A stretch of 64,000 nucleotides of DNA from Luteimonas colneyensis (GCF_014836665.1 NZ_JACSQJ010000006.1:1-64000), one strand, 5' to 3'. Counted from the first letter of the stretch, positions 51,771 through 62,277 are shown. Numbers and translations are program-made. Notes: generated from the letters alone by a model not told the origin.

Positions 51771-54700
51771 GCGACACCGGCATGCAGCTCCTCGTATCAG
51801 CGCCCAACGGTGGCGGGCTCTTCCTGCGCGGGCAGGGTGAGAAGGCCGCGCGCTGCATCAGCGTGGTGGATACGGTTGGCATCACGGCCATGCCGGGCGG
51901 GTTCGCATGGGCGCGCCAGGCATCCGACGCCAGCCTCATCCGCATCGCGGCTCGCGAGGGACTGCGCGTGCACGACCTGGGCGGCGGGCCCGGGGATCTG
52001 CACGACCTGCGCTGGATCGGGGGCGCATTGCACGTGGTGCGGACGATGGACAACAGCGTCGTCCGGCTCGATGCCGCGCTGGGCGAGGAGCGCCATTGGC
52101 GCTTGCCGGGTGAGCCGGATTCGGTCCACGTGAACTCGATCGTCATGCACCGGGGCCGCCTGCTGGCTTCGATCTTCGGCGCGTTCGAAACCCATCGTGG
52201 TTACAAGGGGCGCACGCGCGGGGCGGGACGGGTGATCGACCTGGAAACTCAGGACGTCGTGGTGGATGGACTTTCGCAGCCGCATTCGCTCGTCAGCCAT
52301 GACGGCCTGCTGTGGCTCTGCGATTCCGAGTCCAGCGCGGTACGTGCGTTCGACGGCGGTCGCGAAGTGCACAGGCATGCGTTCGAGGGCTACACGCGTG
52401 GCCTGCTGTTCGGCGCCGGGCTGGTCTGCGTGGGTCTCAGTGCGAGCCGGAACGTCGCGACCGCTTCGGCGGTTGCCACCGGCACCGTGCTGCTGCTCGA
52501 CGCGGTGACCTGGCGCGAGGTGGACCGGTTCACGATTGACGCGCCGGAGGTCTACGACATCATCGGCGTGCCGGCCGACGCGACCGGCACGGTCCTGTCC
52601 GCCGCCCTTGCCGAGGGGACGGCCGAGGGGCGGGCGCTCCGGCATCGCCAGTCGGCGCTCGAAGCGGAGCGCGACGAACGTTCGGAATGGAGCCGGCGGC
52701 TGGACGCCGAGCTGGACGCGGCCCGTGCCACGATCGTCCGGAGCCAGGCCGATCTCGAGGAGAAGACGGCGTGGGCGCTCGCGCTCGACGGCCAGCTTGC
52801 GGACGCGCGGGCACGCATCGTGCAGGGGCAGGCCGATCTCGAGGAGAAGACGGCGTGGGCGCTCGCGCTCGACGGCGAGCTTGCGGACGCGCGGGCACGC
52901 ATCGCGCAGGGCCAGGCCGATCTCGAAGAGAAGACGGCGTGGGCGCTCGCGCTCGACGGCGAGCTTGCGGACGCGCGGGCACGCATCGCGCAGAGCCAGG
53001 CCGAGCTCGAGGAGAAGACGGCGTGGGCGCTGAGGCTTGATCACGAGCTCGGGCAGGCCAACGCGCAGATCGCCCGACAGCAGGCCGAACTGGTTGATGC
53101 GCATCTCGAGCGCGACAGTGCCCGCGATGCGGCATCCGCCCAGGCGGCGCGATCGAACGCCCTTGCCAGCGAACTGGCGCAGCTCATCGGGTCCCGCTCC
53201 TGGACGCTCACGCGACCGCTCCGGTTCGCGGCCCGTCTGTTGCGGGGGGACTGGCAAGGCGTGCGCGAGTCGCTGCGCAACGCGCGGGCCAGGATGACCT
53301 CGCGCAGGCCCCCGCGCGTGGCCGCGCCGGACACCGTGCCGGACACCGTGCCGTCCGGCGACCGCCGTGCCCTCGCGCCCGCTGCCCTGGTGGAAGGACT
53401 GGCGTTTCCCGCCTTCAACCATCCCCGGGTCTCGATCGTCATCCCGACCTACGGCAACCTCGCATGCACGGTGACGTGCCTCCGTTCGATCATGCGGCAT
53501 CCGCCGGGTTGTGCGTTCGAGATCATCGTGGCCGAGGATGCCTCGGGCGACGAGGACATGGCGCTGCTGGCCGGCGTGCCGGGGCTGCGATACCACGTCA
53601 ACGCGCACAACCTCGGGTTCCTGCGGTCCTGCAATCACGCCGCCTCGCTGGCGCGCGGCGAGTTCGTCCACTTCCTCAACAACGATACCGAGGTCACTCC
53701 GGACTGGATGGACCGGCTGCTGGACGTCTTCGACGCGCGACCCGATGCCGGCATGGTGGGGTCGAAGCTGGTGTATCCCGACGGACGCCTGCAGGAAGCC
53801 GGCGGCATCGTGTGGTCGGACGGAAGCGCCTGGAACTACGGCCGGCTGGATGATCCGGAGCGCCCGGAATACAACTACCTCAAGGAGGCCGACTATGTGT
53901 CCGGCGCATCGATCCTCCTGCGCAAGGCGGTGTTCGACGGGCTCGGTGGCTTCGATGAGCTCTATGTGCCGGCGTATTACGAAGACACCGACCTGGCGTT
54001 TCGCATCCGCGCCGCGGGCCTGAAGACCTACCTGCAGCCGGAGTCGGTGGTTGTGCACTACGAGGGTGTTTCCAGCGGTACCGACACCGGCTCGGGGGTG
54101 AAGGCCTTCCAGGTTGTGAATGCCGGCAAGTTCCGCGAGCGCTGGCGGACGGCGCTCGAGCGCGAGCACTTCCCGAATGCGGTGAACGTGTTCGCGGCGC
54201 GCGACCGCAGCGCCGGGCGGCGCACCGTCCTCGTGGTCGACCACTACGTTCCCGAGCCCGACCGCGACGCGGGATCGAAGGCGATGTTCCAGTTCCTGCA
54301 GGTGCTGGTGTCGCTGGGCTGCAATGTGAAGTTCTGGCCGGAGAACCTGCACCGGCATCCGGCCTACACGCCGGTGCTGCAGCGCATGGGTATCGAGGTG
54401 CTCTATGGCAACGAGTGGAGTGGACGCTTCGAGGACTGGATCTCCGCCCACGGAGACCAGCTGGACGCCGTGGTGCTGAGCCGGCCGCACGTGTCGGTGC
54501 AGGTGATCGACGCCGTCCGCGCGCATGCCGCCCGCGCACGACTGGTGTATTACGGCCACGACGTCCACCACCTGCGCATGCTGGAACAGGCGAAGGTCGA
54601 TCCGGAAGGCGTCACCGCGCAGGACGTCGACCACGTGCGCGCGATGGAGCACCGCATGTGGAGGGCGGCCGACGTCATCGTCTATCCCTCCGTGGACGAG

Positions 54701-55336
54701 ACGCGGCATGTCACGGGCTGGCTGGCCGATGAGGGCGCCCATGGCCGCGCCATGACCGCGCCGCTGTATGGCTACGAGAACCTGCCGGCGCCGGGCAGCG
54801 TGTCAATGCAGGGCCGCGAAGGCGTCCTGTTCGTCGCGGGCTTCCGCCATCCGCCGAACGTCGACGCCGCGGTCTGGTTCGTGGGCGAGGTGATGCCGCT
54901 GCTGCGCGCCCGCCGCCCCGGCGTCCGCCTCGCCCTGGTCGGATCCAGTCCGACCGACGAGGTCCTGGCGCTGGCCGGGGACGACGTCGCGGTGACCGGC
55001 TTCGTCACCGACGACGAGCTCGAGCGCTGGTACGCGCGTTCGCGGGTCGCGATCGCGCCCTTGAGGTTCGGAGGCGGCATGAAGGGCAAGGTGCTCGAAG
55101 CGCTCAGGCACGGGGTGCCCTGCGTAACCACCTCCACTGGCGTCCAGGGGCTGGGAGCCGCGGGTGCGTTCATGGCGGGCATCGACGACGCACGCCAGAT
55201 GGCCGACCGCATCGACCTGCTGCTGGGCGATGACGTGGAGTGGCGGCGCGTTTCCGCCGCAGGGCTCGAGTTTCTGGAGCAGGGCTATTCGCGCGCGGCG
55301 CTGGTGCGGCTGGCGGTGGACATCCTGGGGCGCTGA
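51767..55336 (+). CDS. Giant four-part protein: DUF4915-like propeller, repeat coiled coil, GT2 and GT4 domains
   Basis: 1189 residues. Residues about 1-285 look like a DUF4915-type beta-propeller ([42 protein letters not shown]). Residues 328-439 are four 28-residue repeats around [20 protein letters not shown], forming a coiled coil. [19 protein letters not shown] follows near 476. The GT2 domain starts near 555 ([55 protein letters not shown]). The GT4 domain starts near 818 ([73 protein letters not shown]). It may act as a chain-length or assembly scaffold with two transferases. Confidence 0.88.
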   Translation: MSDTGMQLLVSAPNGGGLFLRGQGEKAARCISVVDTVGITAMPGGFAWARQASDASLIRIAAREGLRVHDLGGGPGDLHDLRWIGGALHVVRTMDNSVVRLDAALGEERHWRLPGEPDSVHVNSIVMHRGRLLASIFGAFETHRGYKGRTRGAGRVIDLETQDVVVDGLSQPHSLVSHDGLLWLCDSESSAVRAFDGGREVHRHAFEGYTRGLLFGAGLVCVGLSASRNVATASAVATGTVLLLDAVTWREVDRFTIDAPEVYDIIGVPADATGTVLSAALAEGTAEGRALRHRQSALEAERDERSEWSRRLDAELDAARATIVRSQADLEEKTAWALALDGQLADARARIVQGQADLEEKTAWALALDGELADARARIAQGQADLEEKTAWALALDGELADARARIAQSQAELEEKTAWALRLDHELGQANAQIARQQAELVDAHLERDSARDAASAQAARSNALASELAQLIGSRSWTLTRPLRFAARLLRGDWQGVRESLRNARARMTSRRPPRVAAPDTVPDTVPSGDRRALAPAALVEGLAFPAFNHPRVSIVIPTYGNLACTVTCLRSIMRHPPGCAFEIIVAEDASGDEDMALLAGVPGLRYHVNAHNLGFLRSCNHAASLARGEFVHFLNNDTEVTPDWMDRLLDVFDARPDAGMVGSKLVYPDGRLQEAGGIVWSDGSAWNYGRLDDPERPEYNYLKEADYVSGASILLRKAVFDGLGGFDELYVPAYYEDTDLAFRIRAAGLKTYLQPESVVVHYEGVSSGTDTGSGVKAFQVVNAGKFRERWRTALEREHFPNAVNVFAARDRSAGRRTVLVVDHYVPEPDRDAGSKAMFQFLQVLVSLGCNVKFWPENLHRHPAYTPVLQRMGIEVLYGNEWSGRFEDWISAHGDQLDAVVLSRPHVSVQVIDAVRAHAARARLVYYGHDVHHLRMLEQAKVDPEGVTAQDVDHVRAMEHRMWRAADVIVYPSVDETRHVTGWLADEGAHGRAMTAPLYGYENLPAPGSVSMQGREGVLFVAGFRHPPNVDAAVWFVGEVMPLLRARRPGVRLALVGSSPTDEVLALAGDDVAVTGFVTDDELERWYARSRVAIAPLRFGGGMKGKVLEALRHGVPCVTTSTGVQGLGAAGAFMAGIDDARQMADRIDLLLGDDVEWRRVSAAGLEFLEQGYSRAALVRLAVDILGR
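52748..53083 (+). repeat. 84-bp coding minisatellite (four units)
   Basis: Four tandem 84-bp units start at 52748, 52832, 52916 and 53000, each beginning GCCGAtCTCGAgGAGAAGAC or close to it. The first three are nearly identical; the fourth diverges after its first half. Each unit encodes 28 residues, exactly four heptads of a coiled coil. Confidence 0.95.
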
Positions 55337-55365
55337 CCGCCACGGGCGACGGCAAGGGGGAGGGC

Positions 55366-57255
55366 GTGGAGGAAACGCGACGCGGAGGGCGCGACTGGAT
55401 GGGCGCTGCGGCCACCTGGCTGCTGGCGACCGTCTTGCTGTGCGCCGTGCTCGCCGCCTACAAGCTGCTTCCGGGGCAGTTGCCGCACGCGCAGTCGATG
55501 ATCGGCGACGCCGCCTACGCGCAGTGTCTGCACGACACGCGGACCGCCGGGGGCGAGGGCTGCCTGAGTTTCGGCTACCCGCAGGGAGCGCCCAAGCCAT
55601 TCGGCCTTCCAGTCACCCTGGTCGCCGAGGCGCTGTTCGCCGGGGACGGGCGCGTCACTCCCGGGGAGGTGCGGACGGTCTATGCCGGCGTCGTGGCGCT
55701 CGCGTTCCTGCTCGCCACCCTGCTGTTCCGCCGGGTGGCGGGCGGCTGGTCGCTGGGGGTGCTTGGCGCCGGCCTGTACCTGCTGGCACCGGCCGTGCAG
55801 CTGCAGTCGTCCTTCGCCGCGCTGCAACTCGGCCTCGCGCTGGTGCCGGGCTATCTCCTGTTCGACATCCTGCTGCTCGACGCCCTCTGCGCCCGGCGCC
55901 ACGGGCGCGCGCTCGGCCTGCTGGCGGTGGTGGCGGGACTGCGCGTCTTCGCGGTATTCCTGGACGGCTACTCGTTCCTTTTCGCCACCGTGCTGTCAGC
56001 GGTGTGCCTCGCGCTGGCGGCCGTGCTGGCCGGCCGGGGCGCGCGCATGCCCGCGATCGCGGCGCTGGCCGCGCATGTTGCCTGCACCGGGCTGGCTGCG
56101 TGGACCTACCGCCAGTACATGCCGGGTGGTCTCGGCGTCATGCCCGTCGACTTCTTCCGCGGCGCCGGCGTGGACGTGCTGACCATGCTCGTGCCGATGC
56201 AGTGGCAAGGGCTGTACGGCCTGCTCGGCCTCGGCATCGACATCCAGCCGGAGATGTCCTACGGCGGGCGCGCCAGCCTGCTGGGGATGTTCGTCGGCTA
56301 CTCCAGCCTTGTGGCGGCCGGTCTGCTGGCCTGGGCCGTGGCGACGCGGCGCGCGCCGCGACCGGGGCTGCCCGCTTGCGGGATCATGCTCGCCGGCGTG
56401 CTCGCGGTCGTGCTGTCGCTCGGTCCGTCGCTCAAGTTCAACGACTTCCGCAACGACCAGACGCGGGTCAGCGCGCTCAGCTTCAAGGCCTACCTGATGC
56501 CCGAAGAGGCCGCCACCCTGACCCTGCACTCGGGCTGGATCTACGAGAACGTGCCCGGCATCCGGAATGCGCGCGTACTGGGGCGCTGGCAGGTGCTGGC
56601 GAGGCTGGCGCTGGTGGCGGTCATGCTGCTCGCGCTCGCGGCGCTATGGCGGGGAGGGCATCGCTGGCCGGCGGTGGCACTGGCGGCGTTCGCGCTGCTC
56701 GAGGCGGTCCCCGACCCGCGCGTCGTGGCGGAAGAAAGCCGGGGCGCCACGGCCCGTGCCGACCTCGTGTACCGGATCCATGGCGGCGAGTTCGCGCGGT
56801 CGGTGCGTCCTGGCGAGCGGGTGCTGATGCTGCAGATGCACGACGGTGCCAACGACAACGAGTACGCCGCCGACACGCTGTGCGCGCTGGCGCGTGCGTA
56901 CTGCTACAACGCGGGGGGCGACAAGGCGTCGGGTGCCGTCGCCTCGGCCTGGCCGCCCGTAATCCGGGCTGCGCGCGCGCGTCGCGACCGAGGTGCCAAC
57001 GTGCGTGAAGCCTTCTCGCAGGACCTGCTGGACGTCGTGGTCGTTCCGCACTTTGACCTGCGCCTGGTGGTGTATCCATGGTCCACAGAGCGGGTCGACG
57101 TCGCCGCGGTTTCCCGTGCGGTCCAGACGACGTTCGGCGGGCCGGACCTGCACATCGAGGAGGGCCCGGGCTTCACCATCATCCGCCCACGCGCACCGCG
57201 GCCGCCTGTGGTCAGCCACCGCAGGGGACGTCGGCGAGCTTCACGCGGGCGATGA
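55366..57255 (+). CDS. Multi-pass membrane protein of the glycan locus (GT-C-like, uncertain)
   Basis: 629 residues from a GTG preceded by AAGGGGGAGG. About eleven membrane spans. The first periplasmic loop (HAQSMIGDAAYAQCLHDTRTAGGEGCLSFGYPQGAP) holds two Cys and acidic residues, where GT-C enzymes carry their catalytic Asp. The soluble C-terminal part (about 510-629) ends in a basic tail. Resemblance to polyprenyl-linked GT-C transferases is topological only; no family motif was recognised. The last 44 bp overlap the convergent lipoprotein gene. Confidence 0.6.
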   Translation: MEETRRGGRDWMGAAATWLLATVLLCAVLAAYKLLPGQLPHAQSMIGDAAYAQCLHDTRTAGGEGCLSFGYPQGAPKPFGLPVTLVAEALFAGDGRVTPGEVRTVYAGVVALAFLLATLLFRRVAGGWSLGVLGAGLYLLAPAVQLQSSFAALQLGLALVPGYLLFDILLLDALCARRHGRALGLLAVVAGLRVFAVFLDGYSFLFATVLSAVCLALAAVLAGRGARMPAIAALAAHVACTGLAAWTYRQYMPGGLGVMPVDFFRGAGVDVLTMLVPMQWQGLYGLLGLGIDIQPEMSYGGRASLLGMFVGYSSLVAAGLLAWAVATRRAPRPGLPACGIMLAGVLAVVLSLGPSLKFNDFRNDQTRVSALSFKAYLMPEEAATLTLHSGWIYENVPGIRNARVLGRWQVLARLALVAVMLLALAALWRGGHRWPAVALAAFALLEAVPDPRVVAEESRGATARADLVYRIHGGEFARSVRPGERVLMLQMHDGANDNEYAADTLCALARAYCYNAGGDKASGAVASAWPPVIRAARARRDRGANVREAFSQDLLDVVVVPHFDLRLVVYPWSTERVDVAAVSRAVQTTFGGPDLHIEEGPGFTIIRPRAPRPPVVSHRRGRRRASRGR

Positions 57256-57661
57256 CCAGATCCTTGGCGCCGTCGACCAGGTAGATGACGCTGGAGGTGG
57301 TGAGCCATACCCCCGTTTGCTTGGCGCCTTCGCGCTGGCTAGGCGCGACCCAGAGCTTGGGTTCGCCGCCGTTGGCCGAACCCAGCCAGATCTGCGGATG
57401 CGAGCCATGCGACGGCTGCAGGGTCCAGCGGACCTCGGCGGCGTAGAGCTCGGATGCGCAATCGCTGCGCGTCACCGCGAGGGCGTTGTCGGAAAGCAGC
57501 GTGGGGTCGAGCATCCAGGGAAGGCCTTCGCCTTCCGCGGTGGCATCGCCAACTGCCGCCGGGGCTGCCGCGGACGATGCCGGGTCGCTGCCACCGCACG
57601 CGGCGAGCAATCCGAAGCAAGATGCCAGGGTGGTGATCCGGAAGAACTGCGTACGGGTCAC
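57212..57661 (-). CDS. Lipoprotein of unknown function
   Basis: 149 residues. Signal with lipobox FGLLAACGG (Cys near residue 22), then a Ser/Ala-rich linker and a small domain with RSDCASELYAAEVRW, PQIWLGSANGGEPKLWVAPS and VPCGG, whose two Cys may pair. No family recognised. Its ATG overlaps the stop of the GT-C-like gene (ATGA), so it is the third gene of a three-gene operon starting at 60616. It may be an accessory to that transferase. Confidence 0.6.
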   Translation of the reverse strand: MTRTQFFRITTLASCFGLLAACGGSDPASSAAAPAAVGDATAEGEGLPWMLDPTLLSDNALAVTRSDCASELYAAEVRWTLQPSHGSHPQIWLGSANGGEPKLWVAPSQREGAKQTGVWLTTSSVIYLVDGAKDLVIARVKLADVPCGG

Positions 57662-59622
57662 GGGTGTAGGTCCTTGAGTTCGAGGGATTTTGCGATGAAG
57701 GCCATGGCACGATCATCCTTGGTGAAGCTGCTTTCGACCAGTGTGTCGCTGCTGATGCGGATCGTTACCTCGCGGCCGGGTTCAGGGGCGCAGGCGTCGA
57801 GCGGGATGTCGATCACGCGCAGGCCCGACGTCGTTGGCAGCCCCGGCAGCTGGCAGTCATCCACGTGGATCGACAGCGACGGAGGCCGGTCCCGGTCATA
57901 CGAGGCGGGTGGAAGAACGTAAGCCTCGAGGGCCAGCGTGTCCTCGCCCCGGTACGGCGTGCGAACCGCGATGTCGCCGCTGGCCCAGCGACCATCGCCT
58001 TCGGCCTTGTGGAAGCCCAAGGCCTGGGCGTCGTCAAGCGTGCCGAGCGCGACCCGCTGCGAAAGGTCCGCCACCTCCGGCGTTCCGGCGAGCACGCGTG
58101 CGTCGAAGCGGTAGATCTGCGGAAGCGTGTTGCCCTCGATCATCGCGATCGACGGGTACATCGTCAGGATGCGCCTGGAGGCGACGGAGTGGCCGCCTTC
58201 CTGGTCGACGACCAGGAACGCCGGCGAGGCCGCGGCGAGCGCGTCGTGCGGGATGTCGTTGATGTCGAGCAGGGGCCGGCCGGCCAGCAGGGAGATCTGC
58301 GGGGCCGAGCTCCATCCCGCGGCATACACGTGCGCGTCGCGAGGGAGCGCGCGCAGCATCGAGACTGCCCGGTGCACGTGGTCGACCTCCAACGGCCCGA
58401 GCGCGCCGTGCACGCGCGTCTGGCCAAGGAATGCCGCGGCGAACGCCGCCGCGGCCAGCATCATCGCGAGGCCCAGCTGCCGGCGCCATGCCGCGACAAC
58501 CGGGCCGGCCATCAGCGCCCCCGCCACGAGCACCCAGGCGATGTTGAGGAGGATCATCCCGTTGAAGATGCGCCGGTGCCAGGCCTTCGGAGTCGGCGTC
58601 AATCCCAGCCACCAGGCGAAATACGCCGCGGCCGCGCCCAGCAGGGCCAGCAGGATCCAGCGTGCGGCCCCCGCCTGGCGGGGAACGAGGACGGCCGCGG
58701 CGAACGGCAGCACCAGCCAGGCGCTCGCGAACGGCGCCGACACCTGCAGGAAATTCGCCAGCTTCCCGAAATGCGCGGCGACCTTGGCTGCGAGCGACGC
58801 CGCGACGCCGCCCTTGACCCCAGCCTCCCGGCTGATCGACGCCGTCTCCAGGGCCCACCACGCGCGATAGGAGTCGAGGCCGCCCAAGGCAAGCATGCGG
58901 TAGGCCTCCCAGGCGACGACGGGGGCGAGGAAGCCGGCCACCAGCAACACGGCACGGAGCCCGCGCGAGGCAAGCGGCAGCGGTCGGCTTACGGCATGCA
59001 CGAACATCACCAGACTGAACGGGATGACGCAGACCAGCATCACCGTCTTGGTGGTGACCGCTGCGCCAAGCAACGCCGCGCCCAGCAGCGTGCGGAGGCC
59101 GATGGCGGGCCCGGTTCCGGCCCACGGATAGGCCGCCAGCCCAGCCAGCCCCAGCGCCAGGCTGGGGATCTCGCCATAGCCGCCGAAGCCGAACTTGACC
59201 AGGCCCGGCGTGGACAGGGTCAGGATGACGGCGAGCAAGCCGTCGCACAGCCGGCCGCGCATCGAACGGCCGATCCAGCAGGCGGCGCCCGCCAGCAGGA
59301 GAAGGAAGGCGATATTCGCAAGCTGGGACTGCATCACGCCCATACCGAACGCCCGGTAGGCCAGGGCGGCGGTGAGGATGAAGGGTCCGTTGGTCTGCAC
59401 CTCGCGCGGAAAGACCGGCTGCTCCGCGTAGCTGCGGTGGTAGCCGCTACCCTCGGCGAGGTTCCAGGCCACCTGGAGATTCATCGACCCGTCGAAGATG
59501 GGGGGAAGTGCCAGCGCGCGGAAGATGATGATGGCCATCAAGAGGGCGGCGATCATCGCCGCGACGGCCGTGGTCGCCGGCTTCAAGATGCCGGGCCGGA
59601 CGGGCTCGTGCGTCATCGGCAT
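57658..59622 (-). CDS. GT-C/PMT-like membrane glycosyltransferase
   Basis: 654 residues from MPMTHEPVRPG (a second ATG lies two codons on). About ten to twelve membrane spans. The first periplasmic loop has LPPIFDGSMNLQVAWNLAEGSGY followed by VFPREVQTNGPFILTAALAYRAFG, the typical GT-C beginning with an acidic residue in loop 1. A soluble C-terminal domain (about 400-654) follows. Such proteins use polyprenyl-phosphate sugars on the periplasmic side. The polyprenyl-phosphate sugar synthase gene 19 bp upstream would make the donor. Confidence 0.8.
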   Translation of the reverse strand: MPMTHEPVRPGILKPATTAVAAMIAALLMAIIIFRALALPPIFDGSMNLQVAWNLAEGSGYHRSYAEQPVFPREVQTNGPFILTAALAYRAFGMGVMQSQLANIAFLLLLAGAACWIGRSMRGRLCDGLLAVILTLSTPGLVKFGFGGYGEIPSLALGLAGLAAYPWAGTGPAIGLRTLLGAALLGAAVTTKTVMLVCVIPFSLVMFVHAVSRPLPLASRGLRAVLLVAGFLAPVVAWEAYRMLALGGLDSYRAWWALETASISREAGVKGGVAASLAAKVAAHFGKLANFLQVSAPFASAWLVLPFAAAVLVPRQAGAARWILLALLGAAAAYFAWWLGLTPTPKAWHRRIFNGMILLNIAWVLVAGALMAGPVVAAWRRQLGLAMMLAAAAFAAAFLGQTRVHGALGPLEVDHVHRAVSMLRALPRDAHVYAAGWSSAPQISLLAGRPLLDINDIPHDALAAASPAFLVVDQEGGHSVASRRILTMYPSIAMIEGNTLPQIYRFDARVLAGTPEVADLSQRVALGTLDDAQALGFHKAEGDGRWASGDIAVRTPYRGEDTLALEAYVLPPASYDRDRPPSLSIHVDDCQLPGLPTTSGLRVIDIPLDACAPEPGREVTIRISSDTLVESSFTKDDRAMAFIAKSLELKDLHP

Positions 59623-59641
59623 CTGGAGTTGCGTCCCGTGC

Positions 59642-60616
59642 TCAGCCGCCGTCCTGGCGTTCCCCGGAGGCGTCCGGCGTGCGCAGGGCCATGGCATGGC
59701 TGTTGATGTTGATCTTCTCCAGCAGTTTCCTGTTCGTTGCGATCAGGTCGGCGAGCAGGCCGCACAGCATCGCCAGCGCGGACAGGGTCAGCAGCAGCGA
59801 GGCGAGGATGAGCGACTGCACGTGCCCTCCGCCTTCGCCCATGCCGAGCAAGACGAGATAGCGGATGCCGATCAGCACGCCGGGGATGCCCAGCACCGCT
59901 GCGATCGTCAGGAAGGTGAAGATCGGCCGGTAGATCACGAACACGCGCAGGATCGTGACCAGCGAACGCCGGACGTAGCTGCTGATGCTGCGCACGAGCC
60001 GCGATGGGCGCAGGTCCTCGTTGGTCCGGATCGGCACCGAAAGGATCCGGAGGTTGCTCTGCCCCGCCTGGATGATGGTCTCCAGGGTGTAGGTGTAGGG
60101 GTTGAACACGTTGAGCTGCAGCGCCGTGTCGCGGGCGATCGCCCGGAAGCCGCTGGGCGCATCCTGTACGTCGGTCCCGCTGGCCTTGCGCACCGCCCAG
60201 CTGCCCAGGCGCTGCAGCTTCTTCTTGATCCAGGAGAAGTGTTCGGTCTCGTCGATCGGCCGTGCCCCGATGACCATATCCGCCTGCCCGTCGAGGATCG
60301 GCTTGGTCAGCAGCGGGATGTCGCTGGCTTCGTACTGGTTGTCGGCATCGGTATTGACGATCACGTCGGCACCCAGGCGCAGCGCTCCGTGCAGGCCGGT
60401 CATGAACGCCGCAGCCAGTCCCCGGTTCACGGGATGCCGGATCACGTGGTCCACGCCGAGTTCGCGCGCCAGCTCCGCGGTGCCATCCGTGGAACCGTCG
60501 TCGACGACCAGCCACTCGACCTTGTCGAAGCCGTCGACCTGGCGTGGAAGCGCAGCCACGGCGATGGCGAGCGTACCGGCTTCGTTGAGGCAAGGGACCT
60601 GGATGATGAGCTTCAT
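59642..60616 (-). CDS. Polyprenyl-phosphate sugar synthase (DPM1/GtrB-like GT2)
   Basis: 324 residues from [29 protein letters not shown] domain: [50 protein letters not shown] (DxD-type) and [15 protein letters not shown]. The C-terminus has two membrane helices ([24 protein letters not shown] region and [20 protein letters not shown]), as in GtrB/DPM1 type II enzymes. It transfers a sugar from NDP-sugar to undecaprenyl phosphate. First gene of the minus-strand operon, divergent from scoA with a 189-bp gap. Confidence 0.9.
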   Translation of the reverse strand: MKLIIQVPCLNEAGTLAIAVAALPRQVDGFDKVEWLVVDDGSTDGTAELARELGVDHVIRHPVNRGLAAAFMTGLHGALRLGADVIVNTDADNQYEASDIPLLTKPILDGQADMVIGARPIDETEHFSWIKKKLQRLGSWAVRKASGTDVQDAPSGFRAIARDTALQLNVFNPYTYTLETIIQAGQSNLRILSVPIRTNEDLRPSRLVRSISSYVRRSLVTILRVFVIYRPIFTFLTIAAVLGIPGVLIGIRYLVLLGMGEGGGHVQSLILASLLLTLSALAMLCGLLADLIATNRKLLEKININSHAMALRTPDASGERQDGG

Positions 60617-60805
60617 GGGCGCGCGCGTGTCCTGACCTTGCGGGCGATTCCTGCCGCGTGGCCGCTTGGGGATGGAATTGTGCCATAGCCCCCAGTCCAT
60701 CCACGGGCGCGGAGTTGCGGTCGCGCGAGGTGTCCGAAAGTCCAAGGCGCGGCCGGCCCGAGGCGACTAGAATGCCGCCATCCTCCAATTGCAGGGCGAT
60801 GAAGC

Positions 60806-61534
60806 ATGACCCAGGCAAGTTCGACGCACCGCGGGAAATTGCATCCCGACGCCGCCTCCGCCCTCGCCGACCTCGTGGCCGACAACCAGACCCTCGCCGT
60901 CGGCGGCTTCGGTCTGTGCGGCATCCCCGAAGCGCTCATCGCCGCGCTGCGCGATTCCGGCGCAAAGGGGCTCACGGTCATCTCCAACAACGCCGGCGTC
61001 GACGGCTTCGGCCTCGGCCAGCTGCTGGCTACCCGCCAGATCCGCAAGATGATTTCGTCCTACGTGGGCGAGAACAAGGAGTTCGAGCGCCAGTTCCTCG
61101 CCGGCGAGCTGGAGCTCGAGTTCAACCCGCAGGGCACCCTGGCCGAGCGCCTGCGCGCCGGTGGTGCCGGCATCCCGGCGTTCTTCACCGCCACCGGCTA
61201 CGGCACCGTGGTCGCCGAGGGCAAGGAAACCCGCGAATTCGACGGCAAGCACTACGTCATGGAGACCGCGCTGGTCGCCGACGTGTCGCTGGTCAAGGCC
61301 TGGAAGGCCGACCGTGCCGGCAACCTGGTGTTCCGCAAGACCGCGCGCAACTTCAACCCCGCCTGCGCGATGGCCGGCAAGGTCTGCGTGGCCGAAGTCG
61401 AGGAGCTGGTGGAGATCGGCGACATCGATCCCGACCAGGTCCATCTGCCCGGCATCTACGTCGACCGCATCGTGGTCAACGCTTCGCCCGAGAAGCGCAT
61501 CGAACAGCGCACCGTGCGCGAAGGAGGCAAGTGA
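60806..61534 (+). CDS. scoA: 3-oxoacid CoA-transferase subunit A
   Basis: 242 residues. [20 protein letters not shown] (CoA-binding GGFGxxGxP), [39 protein letters not shown] and [41 protein letters not shown] are characteristic. It forms the A subunit of succinyl-CoA:acetoacetate CoA-transferase. In Xanthomonas the pair (lpsI/lpsJ) borders the LPS locus. It may link to the tyrosine-degradation genes at 28-30 kb, which give acetoacetate. Confidence 0.95.
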   Translation: MTQASSTHRGKLHPDAASALADLVADNQTLAVGGFGLCGIPEALIAALRDSGAKGLTVISNNAGVDGFGLGQLLATRQIRKMISSYVGENKEFERQFLAGELELEFNPQGTLAERLRAGGAGIPAFFTATGYGTVVAEGKETREFDGKHYVMETALVADVSLVKAWKADRAGNLVFRKTARNFNPACAMAGKVCVAEVEELVEIGDIDPDQVHLPGIYVDRIVVNASPEKRIEQRTVREGGK

Positions 61535-62166
61535 TGGCCTGGACCCGCGACCAGATGGCGCAGCGCGCCGCGCGCGAGCTTGCCGACGGCATGTACGTCA
61601 ACCTCGGCATCGGCCTGCCGACGCTGGTGGCCAACCACATCCCCGATGGCGTGGACGTGTGGCTGCAGAGCGAGAACGGCCTGCTCGGCATCGGCCCGTT
61701 CCCGACCGAGGACGAACTCGACGCCGACCTGATCAACGCCGGCAAGCAGACGGTGACCGCGCGCCAGGGCGCCAGCTACTTCGGCAGCCATGACAGCTTC
61801 GCGATGATCCGCGGCGGCCACATCGACCTGGCCATCCTCGGCGCCATGGAGGTGACCGACAAGGGCGACCTGGCCAACTGGATGGTGCCGGGCAAGATGG
61901 TCAAGGGCATGGGCGGCGCGATGGACCTCGTGGCCGGCGTGAAGCGCGTGGTGGTGCTGATGGAGCACTGCACGAAGCACGGTGATCCGAAGATCCTGCC
62001 CGAGTGCACCCTGCCGCTGACCGGCGTGGGCGTGGTCAGCAGGATCATCACCGAGCTGGCCGTGTTCGACGTCACGCCGGATGGGCTGCTGCTGGTGGAG
62101 GCCGCCGAAGGCGTGGACGAAGCGGTGCTGCAGGAACGCACGGGCGTGCCCTTCACGGCCGCCTGA
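61534..62166 (+). CDS. scoB: 3-oxoacid CoA-transferase subunit B
   Basis: 210 residues. The catalytic glutamate lies in [14 protein letters not shown]. Other marks: [58 protein letters not shown] and [22 protein letters not shown]. Its ATG overlaps the scoA stop by one base (TGATG), with GGAGG seven bases upstream. Confidence 0.96.
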   Translation: MAWTRDQMAQRAARELADGMYVNLGIGLPTLVANHIPDGVDVWLQSENGLLGIGPFPTEDELDADLINAGKQTVTARQGASYFGSHDSFAMIRGGHIDLAILGAMEVTDKGDLANWMVPGKMVKGMGGAMDLVAGVKRVVVLMEHCTKHGDPKILPECTLPLTGVGVVSRIITELAVFDVTPDGLLLVEAAEGVDEAVLQERTGVPFTAA

Positions 62167-62277
62167 ACGGGGGGCGCCGGGCGCCGCGGGCAGCTGCGCC
62201 TGCGTTCACGCGGGCCCCCCGGCACAGGCGCGCGGGGAGGCGTAGTCTCTGGGGTCCCCGTCCGCGGAGCATGCGCC

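Noticed and set aside
52748..53083. CRISPR-like array
   Set aside because: The 84-bp units are contiguous with no spacers and lie in frame in a coding region.
51797..54742. Minus-strand open frame of 981 codons across the four-part glycosyltransferase
   Set aside because: Shadow of a gene with clear GT2 and GT4 domains. The repeat seen in it comes from the coding minisatellite.
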